64,000 nucleotides of DNA from Tsukamurella pseudospumae. Its GTDB lineage: Bacteria; Actinomycetota; Actinomycetes; Mycobacteriales; Mycobacteriaceae. The first letter of the stretch is position 1. Every line of letters starts with the position of its first letter. This document shows positions 1 to 7,063 of the stretch, one piece after another. The notes beneath the pieces were generated by a model. That model was not told the DNA's origin and made no database searches. It saw nothing but the letters and a program-made list of their open reading frames with translations. Location of the stretch: the NCBI RefSeq assembly GCF_001575205.1, contig NZ_LSRE01000009.1, positions 186,001 through 250,000 of the forward strand, read 5' to 3'. The position numbers were made by a program, and so were the translations under genes.

Positions 1-2
1 CC

Positions 3-215
3 GACGACGCCATCACCGTGCGTTCCGCGCCGGGCGGGCAGACCGTCGCGCTGAAGACCGGCCCCACCACCCAGGTGACCACGACGCACGGCAGCAGACT
101 GACCGACATAGAGGTCGGTGACGTCGTGATGATTCAGGTGAGTGCCGACGGCAGGGCGGCACTCGCGATCTACTCCGGCCAGATCTCCGTCGCCGGTACC
201 CCGTCGGTCGGGTGA
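3..215 (+). CDS. C-terminal fragment of an unidentified protein (partial)
   Basis: The reading frame is open from the left window edge (first full codon at 3) to TGA at 213-215, leaving the last 70 residues of a longer protein. The fragment is rich in Thr, Val and Gly and contains ITVRSAPGG and LTDIEVGDVVMIQVSADG. This resembles the repeated beta-strand pattern of DUF5666-type secreted or membrane-anchored proteins, in which a 'KVGDxV' turn recurs. The start, any signal peptide and the domain order lie outside the window, so the family is only a suggestion. The next gene begins 27 bases downstream on the same strand. Confidence 0.6.
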   Translation, partial: DDAITVRSAPGGQTVALKTGPTTQVTTTHGSRLTDIEVGDVVMIQVSADGRAALAIYSGQISVAGTPSVG

Positions 216-241
216 ACTCCCCGGTCGACCCGCTACTGTAG

Positions 242-937
242 GTGTCGATGTCGTACGTAGTGTTCCTGATCCTCGCGGTGGTGTGCGCGGCGCTCGCAGC
301 CGCGCTCATCTGGTATGAGCGCACCCACTCGCCCAACATGCACTCCGAGCGCGCCGATTGGGCCGCGTCGCGGGAGTTCGTCTACAAGGCGGCGGACCCG
401 TCGCTGCACGACGAGTTCCACCGCGGCGGCATGGCCGTCGCCGGCGATCCCGCGATCATCGACGTGGCCCACGGCGCCTACTTCGGGGCCGCCGCCTACG
501 TCTTCGACCTGCAGGACGTGCTCACGGTCGCGGCCGTCAACCGCGGCGCGTCGTCCGGCGCGCTGCTGGACCTGCGGCCCGGGAACGCGCTCCCGCCCAC
601 CGAGCCGGGCATGGAGCCCCTGGGCTCGCTGGGCCCGCGGGTGCTGTACACGAACAACGCCGAGGTCGCGCGCCGCGTCGCCGACCGCCGGATGATCACC
701 TTCGCCGAGCAGGTGCCCGAGCACATCGAGTCGCTGTGGAACGAGGGGGAGTGGACGCTGGCGGCGATGCCGACCACCGACGACCCCGAGGACCTCGACG
801 AGGCGCTCGAGGCCGTCCGCCGTTTCGGCGACCTGCTGCGCGTCCTCCCGCCGGAGGGCCACGCCCGCGTGCTCGCCTCAGGTGGTCCGCGCGACCCGGG
901 TCAGCCGGAGCCCGTCCGTTCGGAGGGCCGACGGTGA
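242..937 (+). CDS. Conserved membrane-anchored protein, Rv0383c-like
   Basis: This 231-residue protein has one N-terminal hydrophobic segment (residues about 4-24, YVVFLILAVVCAALAAALIW) followed by a soluble domain that probably faces outward. Its position immediately before pyrE, and its size, match the conserved secreted protein Rv0383c of M. tuberculosis; no function is established. Start: GTG 242 and ATG 248 are both possible (MSMSYVV). The stop overlaps the pyrE GTG by four bases, so translation of the two is probably coupled. The C-terminus (PRDPGQPEPVRSEGRR) is polar and probably disordered. Confidence 0.8.
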   Translation: MSMSYVVFLILAVVCAALAAALIWYERTHSPNMHSERADWAASREFVYKAADPSLHDEFHRGGMAVAGDPAIIDVAHGAYFGAAAYVFDLQDVLTVAAVNRGASSGALLDLRPGNALPPTEPGMEPLGSLGPRVLYTNNAEVARRVADRRMITFAEQVPEHIESLWNEGEWTLAAMPTTDDPEDLDEALEAVRRFGDLLRVLPPEGHARVLASGGPRDPGQPEPVRSEGRR

Positions 938-1464
938 CCGACAAGGCGCGGCTCGCCGAGCTGGTCCGCGAGCTCGCCGTGGTCCACGGCAAGGTCACGT
1001 TGTCGAGCGGCCGCGAGGCGGACTACTACGTGGACCTGCGTCGCGCCACACTGCACCACGAGGCCTCGCCGCTCATCGGTGCGCTCCTGCGCGAGCTCAC
1101 CGCGGACTGGGACTACGCCGCCGTCGGCGGGCTGACCCTGGGCGCGGACCCCGTCGCGACCGCAGTGATGCACGCGCCAGGCCGCCCGATCGACGCGTTC
1201 GTGGTCCGCAAGGCCGCGAAGGCGCACGGCATGCAGCGCCAGGTCGAGGGGCCTGATGTGGTGGGCAAGCGCGTCCTCGTCGTCGAGGACACCACGACCA
1301 CCGGCAACTCGCCGCTCACGGCGGTGCGCGCGCTCCGGGAGATCGGCGCCGAGGTGATCGGCGTCGCGACCGTCGTCGACCGCGCGACCGGCGCCGCCGA
1401 CGTCATCGCCGCGGAGGGCCTCGAGTACCGCTCGGTGCTCGGCCTCGCCGACCTGGGACTGTGA
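934..1464 (+). CDS. pyrE: Orotate phosphoribosyltransferase
   Basis: PyrE converts orotate and PRPP to OMP in pyrimidine synthesis. The 176-residue protein contains the PRPP-binding loop VLVVEDTTTTGNSPLTAVRALRE (residues about 112-134), with the acidic pair followed by the TTTG turn typical of type I phosphoribosyltransferases, and FVVRKAAKAHG, which supplies the Lys-rich catalytic loop. Length fits the short actinobacterial form. Start is GTG at 934, inside the preceding stop (GTGA), which leaves no room for the longer upstream reading. The stop likewise overlaps the GTG of the TrmH gene, so 242-2171 reads as one translationally coupled operon. Confidence 0.95.
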   Translation: MTDKARLAELVRELAVVHGKVTLSSGREADYYVDLRRATLHHEASPLIGALLRELTADWDYAAVGGLTLGADPVATAVMHAPGRPIDAFVVRKAAKAHGMQRQVEGPDVVGKRVLVVEDTTTTGNSPLTAVRALREIGAEVIGVATVVDRATGAADVIAAEGLEYRSVLGLADLGL

Positions 1465-2171
1465 CCTCCGAGCCCGGCCCGGACGGGCTCGGGCAGGACG
1501 AAGCGCTCGGGCCGACCGAGTGGGTGACGGGCCTGCCCGGACCGCACACCGTCGGGCTGGGGCCGTGGGCCGAGGAGAATCCCGGCGTTCCGGCCCCCGT
1601 CGATCCCCACTACGACCCGGAGCTGCTCGCCGAGGGCGACCGTCGCAACGTGGTCGACGCGTATCGGTACTGGACGCGGGAGGCGATCGTCGCCGACCTC
1701 GACGCCCGCCGGCACCCGTTCCACGTGGCGATCGAGAACCTGGGGCACGACGCCAACATCGGCACCGTCGTACGGACCGCGAACGCCTTCGGTGCGCAGG
1801 CGGTGCACATCGTCGGGCGCAAGCGGTGGAACCGCAGGGGCGCCATGGTCACCGACCGCTACCAGCACCTGCACCACCACGCCGACACCGAGGCGCTCGC
1901 GGCCTGGTGCGCCGCCGCGGGCCTGCCCATCGTCGCCGTCGACAACCTGCCCGGCTCCGTGCCGCTGGAACGCGCGTCCCTGCCCCGACGGTGCCTCCTC
2001 CTCTTCGGGCAGGAGGGCCCGGGAGTATCCGGGGGCGCGCGGCACGTCGCGGATTCGACGGTGTCCATCGCTCAGTTCGGCTCGACCCGCTCGATCAACG
2101 TGGGTGTGGCGGCGGGCATCGCCATGCACGCCTGGATCCGCGAGCACGCGGACCTCGACGCCGCCTGGTGA
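1461..2171 (+). CDS. SpoU/TrmH-family RNA 2'-O-ribose methyltransferase
   Basis: This is a 236-residue SPOUT-class methyltransferase (Rv0380c position). An N-terminal extension of about 80 residues precedes the trefoil-knot domain. Visible family motifs are HVAIENLGHDANIGTVVRTANAFG (motif 1, with the catalytic-region Asn and Arg), LLLFGQEGPGVSG (motif 2) and FGSTRSINVGVAAGIAMHAW (motif 3, SAM pocket). It would transfer a methyl group from SAM to a ribose 2'-OH in rRNA or tRNA; the exact site cannot be read from sequence. GTG at 1461 overlaps the pyrE stop. It is the last gene of the run that starts at 242. Confidence 0.9.
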   Translation: MTSEPGPDGLGQDEALGPTEWVTGLPGPHTVGLGPWAEENPGVPAPVDPHYDPELLAEGDRRNVVDAYRYWTREAIVADLDARRHPFHVAIENLGHDANIGTVVRTANAFGAQAVHIVGRKRWNRRGAMVTDRYQHLHHHADTEALAAWCAAAGLPIVAVDNLPGSVPLERASLPRRCLLLFGQEGPGVSGGARHVADSTVSIAQFGSTRSINVGVAAGIAMHAWIREHADLDAAW

Positions 2172-2174
2172 GTA

Positions 2175-2546
2175 CTAGGCGGTGTCGACGTCGTAGGCGC
2201 GGATCCGATCGTCGACCGTCAAGATCGGAACCTGCTCGACGATGCACTGGGCGACCAGCATCCGGTCGAACGGATCGCGATGGTGCCAGGGGAGGTCACG
2301 AAGAACGGCGGCATGGCGGACATCCAGGGGCAGCAACGTGAAGCCCTCGTCGATGAGGAACTCCTCGGTCATCTTCGGTGCATTCAACTTGCCGAGTGAC
2401 GACTTGATGGCTACCTCTGCCACTGCGACCGACGACACGAGGGCTGTGTTCTTCTCCTCTTGGATCAGCGACCGGTGCGTTGCAGACAACTTCTGGCTGT
2501 CGGCGAGCCACCACAGGAGGACACGGGTATCGACGAGGAGTCTCAC
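2175..2546 (-). CDS. vapC: VapC-type PIN-domain ribonuclease toxin
   Basis: The 123-residue PIN domain is the toxin half of a type II module; such toxins cut RNA with a Mg2+-binding acidic cluster. It begins MRLLVDTRVLLWW, giving the first acidic residue D6, and has AEVAIKSSLGKL and DPFDRMLVAQ later, as in Sll0205-like PIN proteins. The family usually has His two residues after the first Asp (DTHVLLWW); here it is Arg (R8), outside the metal cluster. Start is GTG 2546, overlapping the antitoxin stop by four bases, the usual antitoxin-first coupling. Confidence 0.88.
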   Translation of the reverse strand: MRLLVDTRVLLWWLADSQKLSATHRSLIQEEKNTALVSSVAVAEVAIKSSLGKLNAPKMTEEFLIDEGFTLLPLDVRHAAVLRDLPWHHRDPFDRMLVAQCIVEQVPILTVDDRIRAYDVDTA

Positions 2547-2779
2547 TCGCCGTACCAGTCCTTCAGTTCCTGGTCGGTGAGGTCGTCGAAGTCGTCAGCG
2601 ATCTCGACCCCTGCCCATGCCCCGGGACGCCGCGCGGGATGGTCCGGGAAATAGGGCACGATCCGGGCGACCGGCTTGCCGTTTCGTGTGATGGTCATCT
2701 TGTCTCCTTGCTCGGCACGCGCGACCAGCCGCGAGAACTGCGTCTTCGCGGCGTAGATGTTGAACTCGGCGCTGCCCAT
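2543..2779 (-). CDS. vapB: VapB/Phd-type antitoxin
   Basis: The antitoxin is 78 residues. An N-terminal Phd/YefM DNA-binding fold (NIYAAKTQFSRLVARAEQGDKMTITRNGKPVARIVPY) is followed by an acidic C-terminal tail (ADDFDDLTDQELKDWYGE) expected to wrap the toxin. A longer in-frame reading to 2914 exists but is unlikely: ATG 2779 sits seven bases from a TATGAT -10 box, consistent with a leaderless mRNA starting at the codon, and the family begins near this point. It precedes and overlaps vapC. Confidence 0.88.
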   Translation of the reverse strand: MGSAEFNIYAAKTQFSRLVARAEQGDKMTITRNGKPVARIVPYFPDHPARRPGAWAGVEIADDFDDLTDQELKDWYGE

Positions 2780-2785
2780 ACGCGC

Positions 2786-2814
2786 ATCATACCTGGATTG
2801 GTCAGACCTGACCA
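2786..2814 (-). promoter_or_regulatory. vapBC promoter with palindromic operator
   Basis: On the minus strand TATGAT (2791-2786) is a good -10 box whose expected start site falls on the vapB ATG at 2779. A perfect inverted repeat TGGTCAG-GT-CTGACCA (2799-2814) covers the -35 region (TGGTCA at 2814-2809, 17-base spacer). This is the expected position for autorepression by the VapBC complex. Confidence 0.7.
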
Positions 2815-2912
2815 GGTCCGTGTGGCCGCTGAGTGGGGTGTGGCGGACCCCGATTGGCTCGTCTGACCTGCGCGGACGTGCACACGTCGGTGGTGCGTGA
2901 TGTGATGTCACC

Positions 2913-4028
2913 ATGACGGTGGTCGAGTGGAATCAGCGCGCCGCTGCGGCGCAGGCTGCGGTGGTCGAGCGGCACCTGCGGCCCGTCTGGGGGATCCCCG
3001 CGACGCGCCTCGGCACGCCCGCCTACCCAGCCTCGCGGCGGGACGCGCTGTTCGTCAGCTGGAACTACTGGTGGCAGGCCCACCTGCTCGACGTGGCCGT
3101 GGACGCCTACGTGCGGGACGGCGCACCGTCGACCCGGAAACTGGTGCTGCGGATCGCCCGCGGGCACCGTCTGCGGAACCTGTTGCGCGTCACCAACTCC
3201 TATTACGACGACATGGCTTGGATGGGGCTCGCGCTGGAGCGGGCGCAGCGGCACGCGGGCCTGAACGCCTCGCGACGGCTGCGAGTGCTGCGCGACGAGC
3301 TGTACGACGCGTGGGTGCCCGAGGCGGGCGGCGGTGTCACCTGGCGCACGAAGGGGCTGTTCCTCAACGCGCCGGCCAACGGTCCGGCGGGTATCTTCCT
3401 CGCCCGGATGGGCCGGTTCGAGCGAGCCGAGGAGACCTCGGACTGGCTGCACCGCAGGCTCCTCGACCCGGACACCGGCCTGATCGACGACGGGGTCGAC
3501 GGTGACTACGCCGACCCCGAGGGCGGGAAGCGCTATCCGGAGAAGTACTCGTACAACCAGGGCGTCACGATCGGTCTGGACACGGAGCTCTCGTCCGACC
3601 TGGCGCCGCGGCACGCCGAGCGTGCCGCCGCGCTCATCGCCGCTGTCGCCGAGCACATGACCTCTCGCGGCGTCGTGACCGGCGGTGGCGGGGGCGACGG
3701 GGGCCTGTTCAACGGCATCCTCATCCGCTACCTCGCGCTCGCTGCGCTGCAGCTGCGCGGCCCGGGGGCCGACGATGCCCGCGAGGCCGCGGCTGAGATC
3801 GTCTTCGCCTCGGCAGAGGCCGCGTGGCACGGCACCCGCGAGATCGACGGGCGTGTCATCTTCTCCGCGGACTGGACCCGCGACGCCCGGATCCCGGGCT
3901 CCACGGACACCCCCGCCCACTTCACGGGTGGCACCGTTCGCGGCAGCAGCACCCCCGAGCGCGACCTGTCCGTGCAGATCGGCGGGTGGATGGCCATGGA
4001 AGCGGCCGCGGCTCTGGCACGCAGTTGA
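2913..4028 (+). CDS. lamH: Glycoside hydrolase family 76, endo-alpha-1,6-mannosidase (LamH-like)
   Basis: This 371-residue protein matches GH76. The adjacent catalytic aspartates D99-D100 occur in NSYYDDMAWMGLAL, and aromatic sugar-binding motifs include SWNYWWQAHLLD and KYSYNQGVTIG. There is no signal peptide, as for the mycobacterial homologue Rv0365c, which has been reported as LamH, an enzyme that cuts the alpha-1,6-mannan core of lipoarabinomannan to release capsular arabinomannan. The same role is inferred here because the organism appears to be a mycolate actinomycete. Start ATG 2913 gives the full family length. The gene lies between two toxin-antitoxin modules, and a copy of its last 19 codons is found at 4728-4785. 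Confidence 0.85.
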   Translation: MTVVEWNQRAAAAQAAVVERHLRPVWGIPATRLGTPAYPASRRDALFVSWNYWWQAHLLDVAVDAYVRDGAPSTRKLVLRIARGHRLRNLLRVTNSYYDDMAWMGLALERAQRHAGLNASRRLRVLRDELYDAWVPEAGGGVTWRTKGLFLNAPANGPAGIFLARMGRFERAEETSDWLHRRLLDPDTGLIDDGVDGDYADPEGGKRYPEKYSYNQGVTIGLDTELSSDLAPRHAERAAALIAAVAEHMTSRGVVTGGGGGDGGLFNGILIRYLALAALQLRGPGADDAREAAAEIVFASAEAAWHGTREIDGRVIFSADWTRDARIPGSTDTPAHFTGGTVRGSSTPERDLSVQIGGWMAMEAAAALARS

Positions 4029-4037
4029 GCTCAGTCT

Positions 4038-4058
4038 CATACCAATGATTGGTATGAT
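4038..4058 (+). promoter_or_regulatory. parDE promoter with 19-bp palindromic operator
   Basis: A perfect inverted repeat, CATACCAAT-G-ATTGGTATG (4038-4056), overlaps the -10 box TATGAT (4053-4058). The expected start site is at the parD ATG (4066), so the mRNA is probably leaderless. ParD proteins are ribbon-helix-helix autorepressors that bind such palindromes. Confidence 0.75.
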
Positions 4059-4065
4059 GGCCGAC

Positions 4066-4299
4066 ATGGCGACGAACACCTCGATCAGCCTCGACGATCA
4101 TTTCGTCGACTTCCTCGCGCGAGAGGTGTCGACAGGGCGCTACCGGTCCGCGAGCGAAGTCGTGCGCGCCGGCCTGCGTCTGCTGGAAGACCAGGAGACG
4201 CAGATGTCCGTGCTTCGCGCTGCGCTGGTCGCGGGCGAGGAGAGTGGACCGGCCGAGGACTTCGACTTCGACGCGTTCATCGCGGCCAAGAAGGAGTGA
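4066..4299 (+). CDS. parD: ParD-like ribbon-helix-helix antitoxin
   Basis: The antitoxin has 77 residues. The N-terminal ribbon-helix-helix (NTSISLDDHFVDFLAREVSTGRYRSASEVVRAGLRLLEDQE) matches the CC2985/ParD pattern for DNA binding. The C-terminal part (EDFDFDAFIAAKKE) is acidic and should bind and mask the toxin. ATG 4066 is chosen over a longer upstream reading because the -10 box and operator lie directly before it and it removes overlap with lamH. The stop overlaps the parE start by four bases (GTGA). Confidence 0.9.
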   Translation: MATNTSISLDDHFVDFLAREVSTGRYRSASEVVRAGLRLLEDQETQMSVLRAALVAGEESGPAEDFDFDAFIAAKKE

Positions 4300-4586
4300 A
4301 CAGGTATCGGCTCACGCCGGCCGCGCAACGTGACCTGTCCACCATCTGGGACTTCACCGTCGAGCGGTGGGACATCGACCAAGCGGAGACCTACCTCACC
4401 GAGATCCGTGCCGCATTCGAACGCATCGCGACGGAGCCGGATCGTGGTCGGCGGTGCGACGATGTCCGCGACGGCTATCGCCGCTACGGGATCGGTAGTC
4501 ACCTGATCTACTACCGGCAGCGCATCGACGGCGTGGACGTCATCCGCGTCCTTCATCAGCGCATGGACCCAACTCGCCACCTCTGA
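4296..4586 (+). CDS. parE: ParE/RelE-superfamily toxin
   Basis: The 96-residue toxin has the ParE signature YRLTPAAQRDLSTIWDFTVERWD at the N-terminus and GIGSHLIYYRQRIDGVDVIRVLHQRMD at the C-terminus, which holds the Arg/His positions of the family. ParE toxins inhibit DNA gyrase, whereas RelE relatives cleave mRNA on the ribosome. The helix-rich start and RVLHQRMD ending favour ParE. GTG 4296 overlaps the parD stop, so the two are co-translated. Confidence 0.9.
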   Translation: MNRYRLTPAAQRDLSTIWDFTVERWDIDQAETYLTEIRAAFERIATEPDRGRRCDDVRDGYRRYGIGSHLIYYRQRIDGVDVIRVLHQRMDPTRHL

Positions 4587-4701
4587 TCTGATTCGTCAGC
4601 TCGTGTAACGAATCCAATCCACCTCACACGACCACCACTACCAGCAACGATGAAACCGAGATCACCCGATGTCCGTCTCATTTGTGCAATTCAGGAGCGG
4701 C

Positions 4702-4729
4702 CCTCAGTCCTCGCTGAAGACTCCGCCGT
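4702..4729. repeat. 28-bp direct repeat, copy 1 (ABC-F gene tail)
   Basis: The 28 bases at 4702-4729 are identical to 5369-5396, which is the 3' end of the ABC-F gene (codons for GGVFSED and the stop, read on the minus strand) plus two bases. The two copies are 667 bp apart in the same orientation. Copy 1 has no gene body attached, so it is a relic of the ABC-F end. Confidence 0.85.
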
Positions 4730-4785
4730 GCAGATCGGAGGATGGATTGGCGGTGGAGGCCGCGGCGGGGCTGGCGCGGAACTGA
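4728..4785 (+). pseudogene. Fragment of a GH76 (lamH-like) C-terminus
   Basis: Bases 4728-4785 align with the last 57 bases of lamH (3972-4028). The translation VQIGGW, then after a one-base insertion AVEAAAGLARN and a stop, parallels VQIGGWMAMEAAAALARS. The third positions differ, so it is an old or foreign copy, not a recent duplication. It abuts the 28-bp ABC-F repeat and shares the bases CCGT with it. The rest of 4587-4825 shows no gene. Confidence 0.7.
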
Positions 4786-4825
4786 CGTCCGTCGCGAACC
4801 GTGAAGATTCCTGAACCCGTCAGTC

Positions 4826-5047
4826 CTAATTGCAGTCGGCCGTCGTCTTGTACGTGACGCACGTGTACGCGATCCCGCCCCTCTGGACGTTCTCGATCGT
4901 CGGCGACGCCCACGGTTGCCAGAGCATGATCCCGAGCGCGATCAGGCCGACGAAGATCAGGAACGATGCGTTCTTGATCGCTCGGATCAGTTGCTGGGCG
5001 TCCGTCGTGATGTAGAGCCGACCGTCATCCGGTATTTCCTCCGTCAT
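4826..5047 (-). CDS. Small single-pass membrane protein, unknown
   Basis: This 73-residue protein has one hydrophobic helix (residues about 29-45, SFLIFVGLIALGIMLWQ) after a polar N-terminus (MTEEIPDDGRLYITTDAQQLIRAIKNA) and ends with a short tail holding two Cys (YTCVTYKTTADCN). I recognise no family. Start ATG 5047 has a possible -10 (TACGGT, 5059-5054) six bases upstream, again a leaderless layout. It is divergent from the next small gene, with 18 bp between start codons. It lies between the two 28-bp repeats, and its base composition is lower in G+C than its neighbours. Confidence 0.55.
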   Translation of the reverse strand: MTEEIPDDGRLYITTDAQQLIRAIKNASFLIFVGLIALGIMLWQPWASPTIENVQRGGIAYTCVTYKTTADCN

Positions 5048-5065
5048 GAGCGAACCGTATCAGCG

Positions 5066-5317
5066 ATGCTTCATACTGAACACGTGGATGCGGGAGCTGT
5101 AGTCATCGTCGTCGTCGCTGTCGCGGTGACCTTTGTTCCGATCGTTCTCATGGTCGTCGTTCGCAGACGGCAGAAGCGCGGCGAATGGTCAGGCGGCTTC
5201 ACCCCGGGCTTCCGCAAGTGGACGCTCGGAGAAGAGGACGAATGGCGGAACGTGCCGCCGTCCAGCTACGACATCGGCAGCGCTCACCACGAGCCACCAC
5301 CCGACGGTAAGCGCTGA
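5066..5317 (+). CDS. Small single-pass membrane protein, unknown
   Basis: This 83-residue reading has a hydrophobic segment (VVIVVVAVAVTFVPIVLMVVV) followed by a basic stretch RRRQKRG and a polar tail that holds FTPGFRKWTLGEEDEWRNVPP, so the C-terminus is probably cytoplasmic. GTG 5084 is an alternative start with a -10-like CATACT before it. No family is recognised. It sits inside the 667-bp segment bounded by the 28-bp repeats. Confidence 0.5.
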   Translation: MLHTEHVDAGAVVIVVVAVAVTFVPIVLMVVVRRRQKRGEWSGGFTPGFRKWTLGEEDEWRNVPPSSYDIGSAHHEPPPDGKR

Positions 5318-5368
5318 CCCGGCACTTCAGGTGCGTCCCGCGCACGCGCCGAGTCGCCCGAACGATGT

Positions 5369-5396
5369 CCTCAGTCCTCGCTGAAGACTCCGCCGT
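5369..5396. repeat. 28-bp direct repeat, copy 2 (end of the intact ABC-F gene)
   Basis: This copy is part of the intact ABC-F reading frame and is identical to 4702-4729. Sequence flanking the two copies differs on both sides. Confidence 0.85.
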
Positions 5397-7032
5397 CCAT
5401 CCGCCAGCGCCGCGTCGCGCGCACGGTGTGGAGCATCCGGCGGTCGTGGGTCACCAGGATCACCGTGCCGTCGAAGGACTCGACCGCCTGCTCCAACTGC
5501 TCGATCGCGGGCAGGTCGAGGTGGTTCGTCGGCTCGTCGAGGACGAGCAGGTTCACCCCGCGGGCCTGCAGCAGCGCCAATGCGGCGCGGGTCCGCTCAC
5601 CCGGGGAGAGCGACGATGCCGGGCGCAGCACGTGGTGCCCGCGCAGCCCGAACTTGGCCAGCAGCGTCCGGACGTCGGCGGGCGGCGTGTCCGGCACCTC
5701 GGCGCAGAAGGTGTCCAGCAGCGGACCGTCGGACAGGAAACGACCGCGAGCCTGGTCGACCTCGCCCACCTCGACGCCGGACCCGAGCGCCACCGTCCCG
5801 GCGGACGGCGCGATCCGTCCGAGCAGGAGCCCGAGGAGCGTCGATTTGCCGGCACCGTTCGGGCCGGTCAGCAGGATCCGGTCGCCGTACTCGACGCTCA
5901 CGCTCACGGGCCCGACGGTGAGCCTCGGGTACTCGACGCACGCGCCCGACGCCGTCACCACGACCGTTCCGCTCCGCGGGGCCGCGAGGATCGACATCCG
6001 CAGCTCCCACTCCTTGCGAGGCTCATCGACCGCCTCGAGTCGTTCGATGGCGCGCTCGGTCTGCCGCGCCTTCGAGGCCTGCTTCTCCGTGGACTCGAGG
6101 CGCGCCTTCCGGCCGGCCTTGTCGGGGTCGCCGTTCTTCATCTTCCGGCGCGCATTCCGCACGCCGTGCTCCATCCAGTTCCGCTGCATCTGCGCGCGGT
6201 CCTGCAGACCCGACAGCTTCCCGGCGTACTCGTCGTACTCCTCGCGGGCGTGCCGGCGTGCGACCTCGCGCTCGGTGAGGTAGGCCTCGTATCCGCCGCC
6301 GTAGACGCCGATCTGCTGTTGTGCGAGGTCCAGCTCCACGACCGTCGTCACGGTGCGCGCGAGGAACTCCCGGTCGTGCGAGACGAGAACCATCGCCGTC
6401 GTGCCTGAGCTCTCCGTGACGAAGCGCTCCAGCAGTTCGAGACCCGCGAGGTCCAGGTCGTTGGTCGGCTCGTCCAGGAGCAGCACGTCGTACCGGGACG
6501 CCAGCACCGCGGCCAGCCCCGCGCGGGCGGCCTGCCCTCCCGAGAGCCCCGTCATCTCGGCGTCCGCGTCGGCGAGTCCCACCTCGTCGAGGATCGCGGC
6601 CAGCCGCTGGTCCAGGTCCGCGCCGCCGAGCGCGAGCCACCGGTCCAGCGCGGGCGTGAACGGATCCGAGTCCGGAGCCGTATCGGACAGGGAAGCGAGG
6701 GCGAGAGCGGCCGCGTCCATCGCCTCCTGCGCCGCCGCGACGCCCGTGCGCCGACCGACGAAGTGCGCCACCGTCTCCCCGGGCCGGCGTTCGTGCTCCT
6801 GGGCGAGGTACCCCACGGACGCGTCGGCCGGCGAGAGGTCGACGGTGCCGGAGACGTCCGGTCCGCCGTCCGCGCCGACGCCGGCGAGGAGTGTGAGCAG
6901 GGTCGACTTCCCTGCGCCGTTCGCGCCGACCAGCCCGACCACCTCGCCCGGGGCGATCACGAGGTCGAGGCCGGTGAACAGGGTCCGGTCGGCGTACGCG
7001 ACGGACAGGTCGCGGGCGGTCAGCACGGTCAC
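5371..7032 (-). CDS. ABC-F family ATPase
   Basis: The 553-residue protein has two ABC domains and no membrane segment, the hallmark of ABC-F. Domain 1 has Walker A GANGAGKST (36-44), signature LSGGQ and Walker B LLLDEPTNDLDL. Domain 2 has GPNGAGKST, LSPGERTR and LLVLDEPTNHLDL. A basic linker of about 80 residues (YDEYAGKLSGLQDRAQMQRNW onward, then RKMKNGDPDKAGRK) lies between them, as in proteins that act at the ribosomal E/P site. ABC-F proteins tune translation or protect ribosomes from macrolides, lincosamides and related drugs; which applies here is not decidable. Start is GTG 7032. Confidence 0.9.
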   Translation of the reverse strand: MTVLTARDLSVAYADRTLFTGLDLVIAPGEVVGLVGANGAGKSTLLTLLAGVGADGGPDVSGTVDLSPADASVGYLAQEHERRPGETVAHFVGRRTGVAAAQEAMDAAALALASLSDTAPDSDPFTPALDRWLALGGADLDQRLAAILDEVGLADADAEMTGLSGGQAARAGLAAVLASRYDVLLLDEPTNDLDLAGLELLERFVTESSGTTAMVLVSHDREFLARTVTTVVELDLAQQQIGVYGGGYEAYLTEREVARRHAREEYDEYAGKLSGLQDRAQMQRNWMEHGVRNARRKMKNGDPDKAGRKARLESTEKQASKARQTERAIERLEAVDEPRKEWELRMSILAAPRSGTVVVTASGACVEYPRLTVGPVSVSVEYGDRILLTGPNGAGKSTLLGLLLGRIAPSAGTVALGSGVEVGEVDQARGRFLSDGPLLDTFCAEVPDTPPADVRTLLAKFGLRGHHVLRPASSLSPGERTRAALALLQARGVNLLVLDEPTNHLDLPAIEQLEQAVESFDGTVILVTHDRRMLHTVRATRRWRMDGGVFSED

Positions 7033-7063
7033 CGTCGGGCCACCGGACGTGCGAGCGGGGCCA

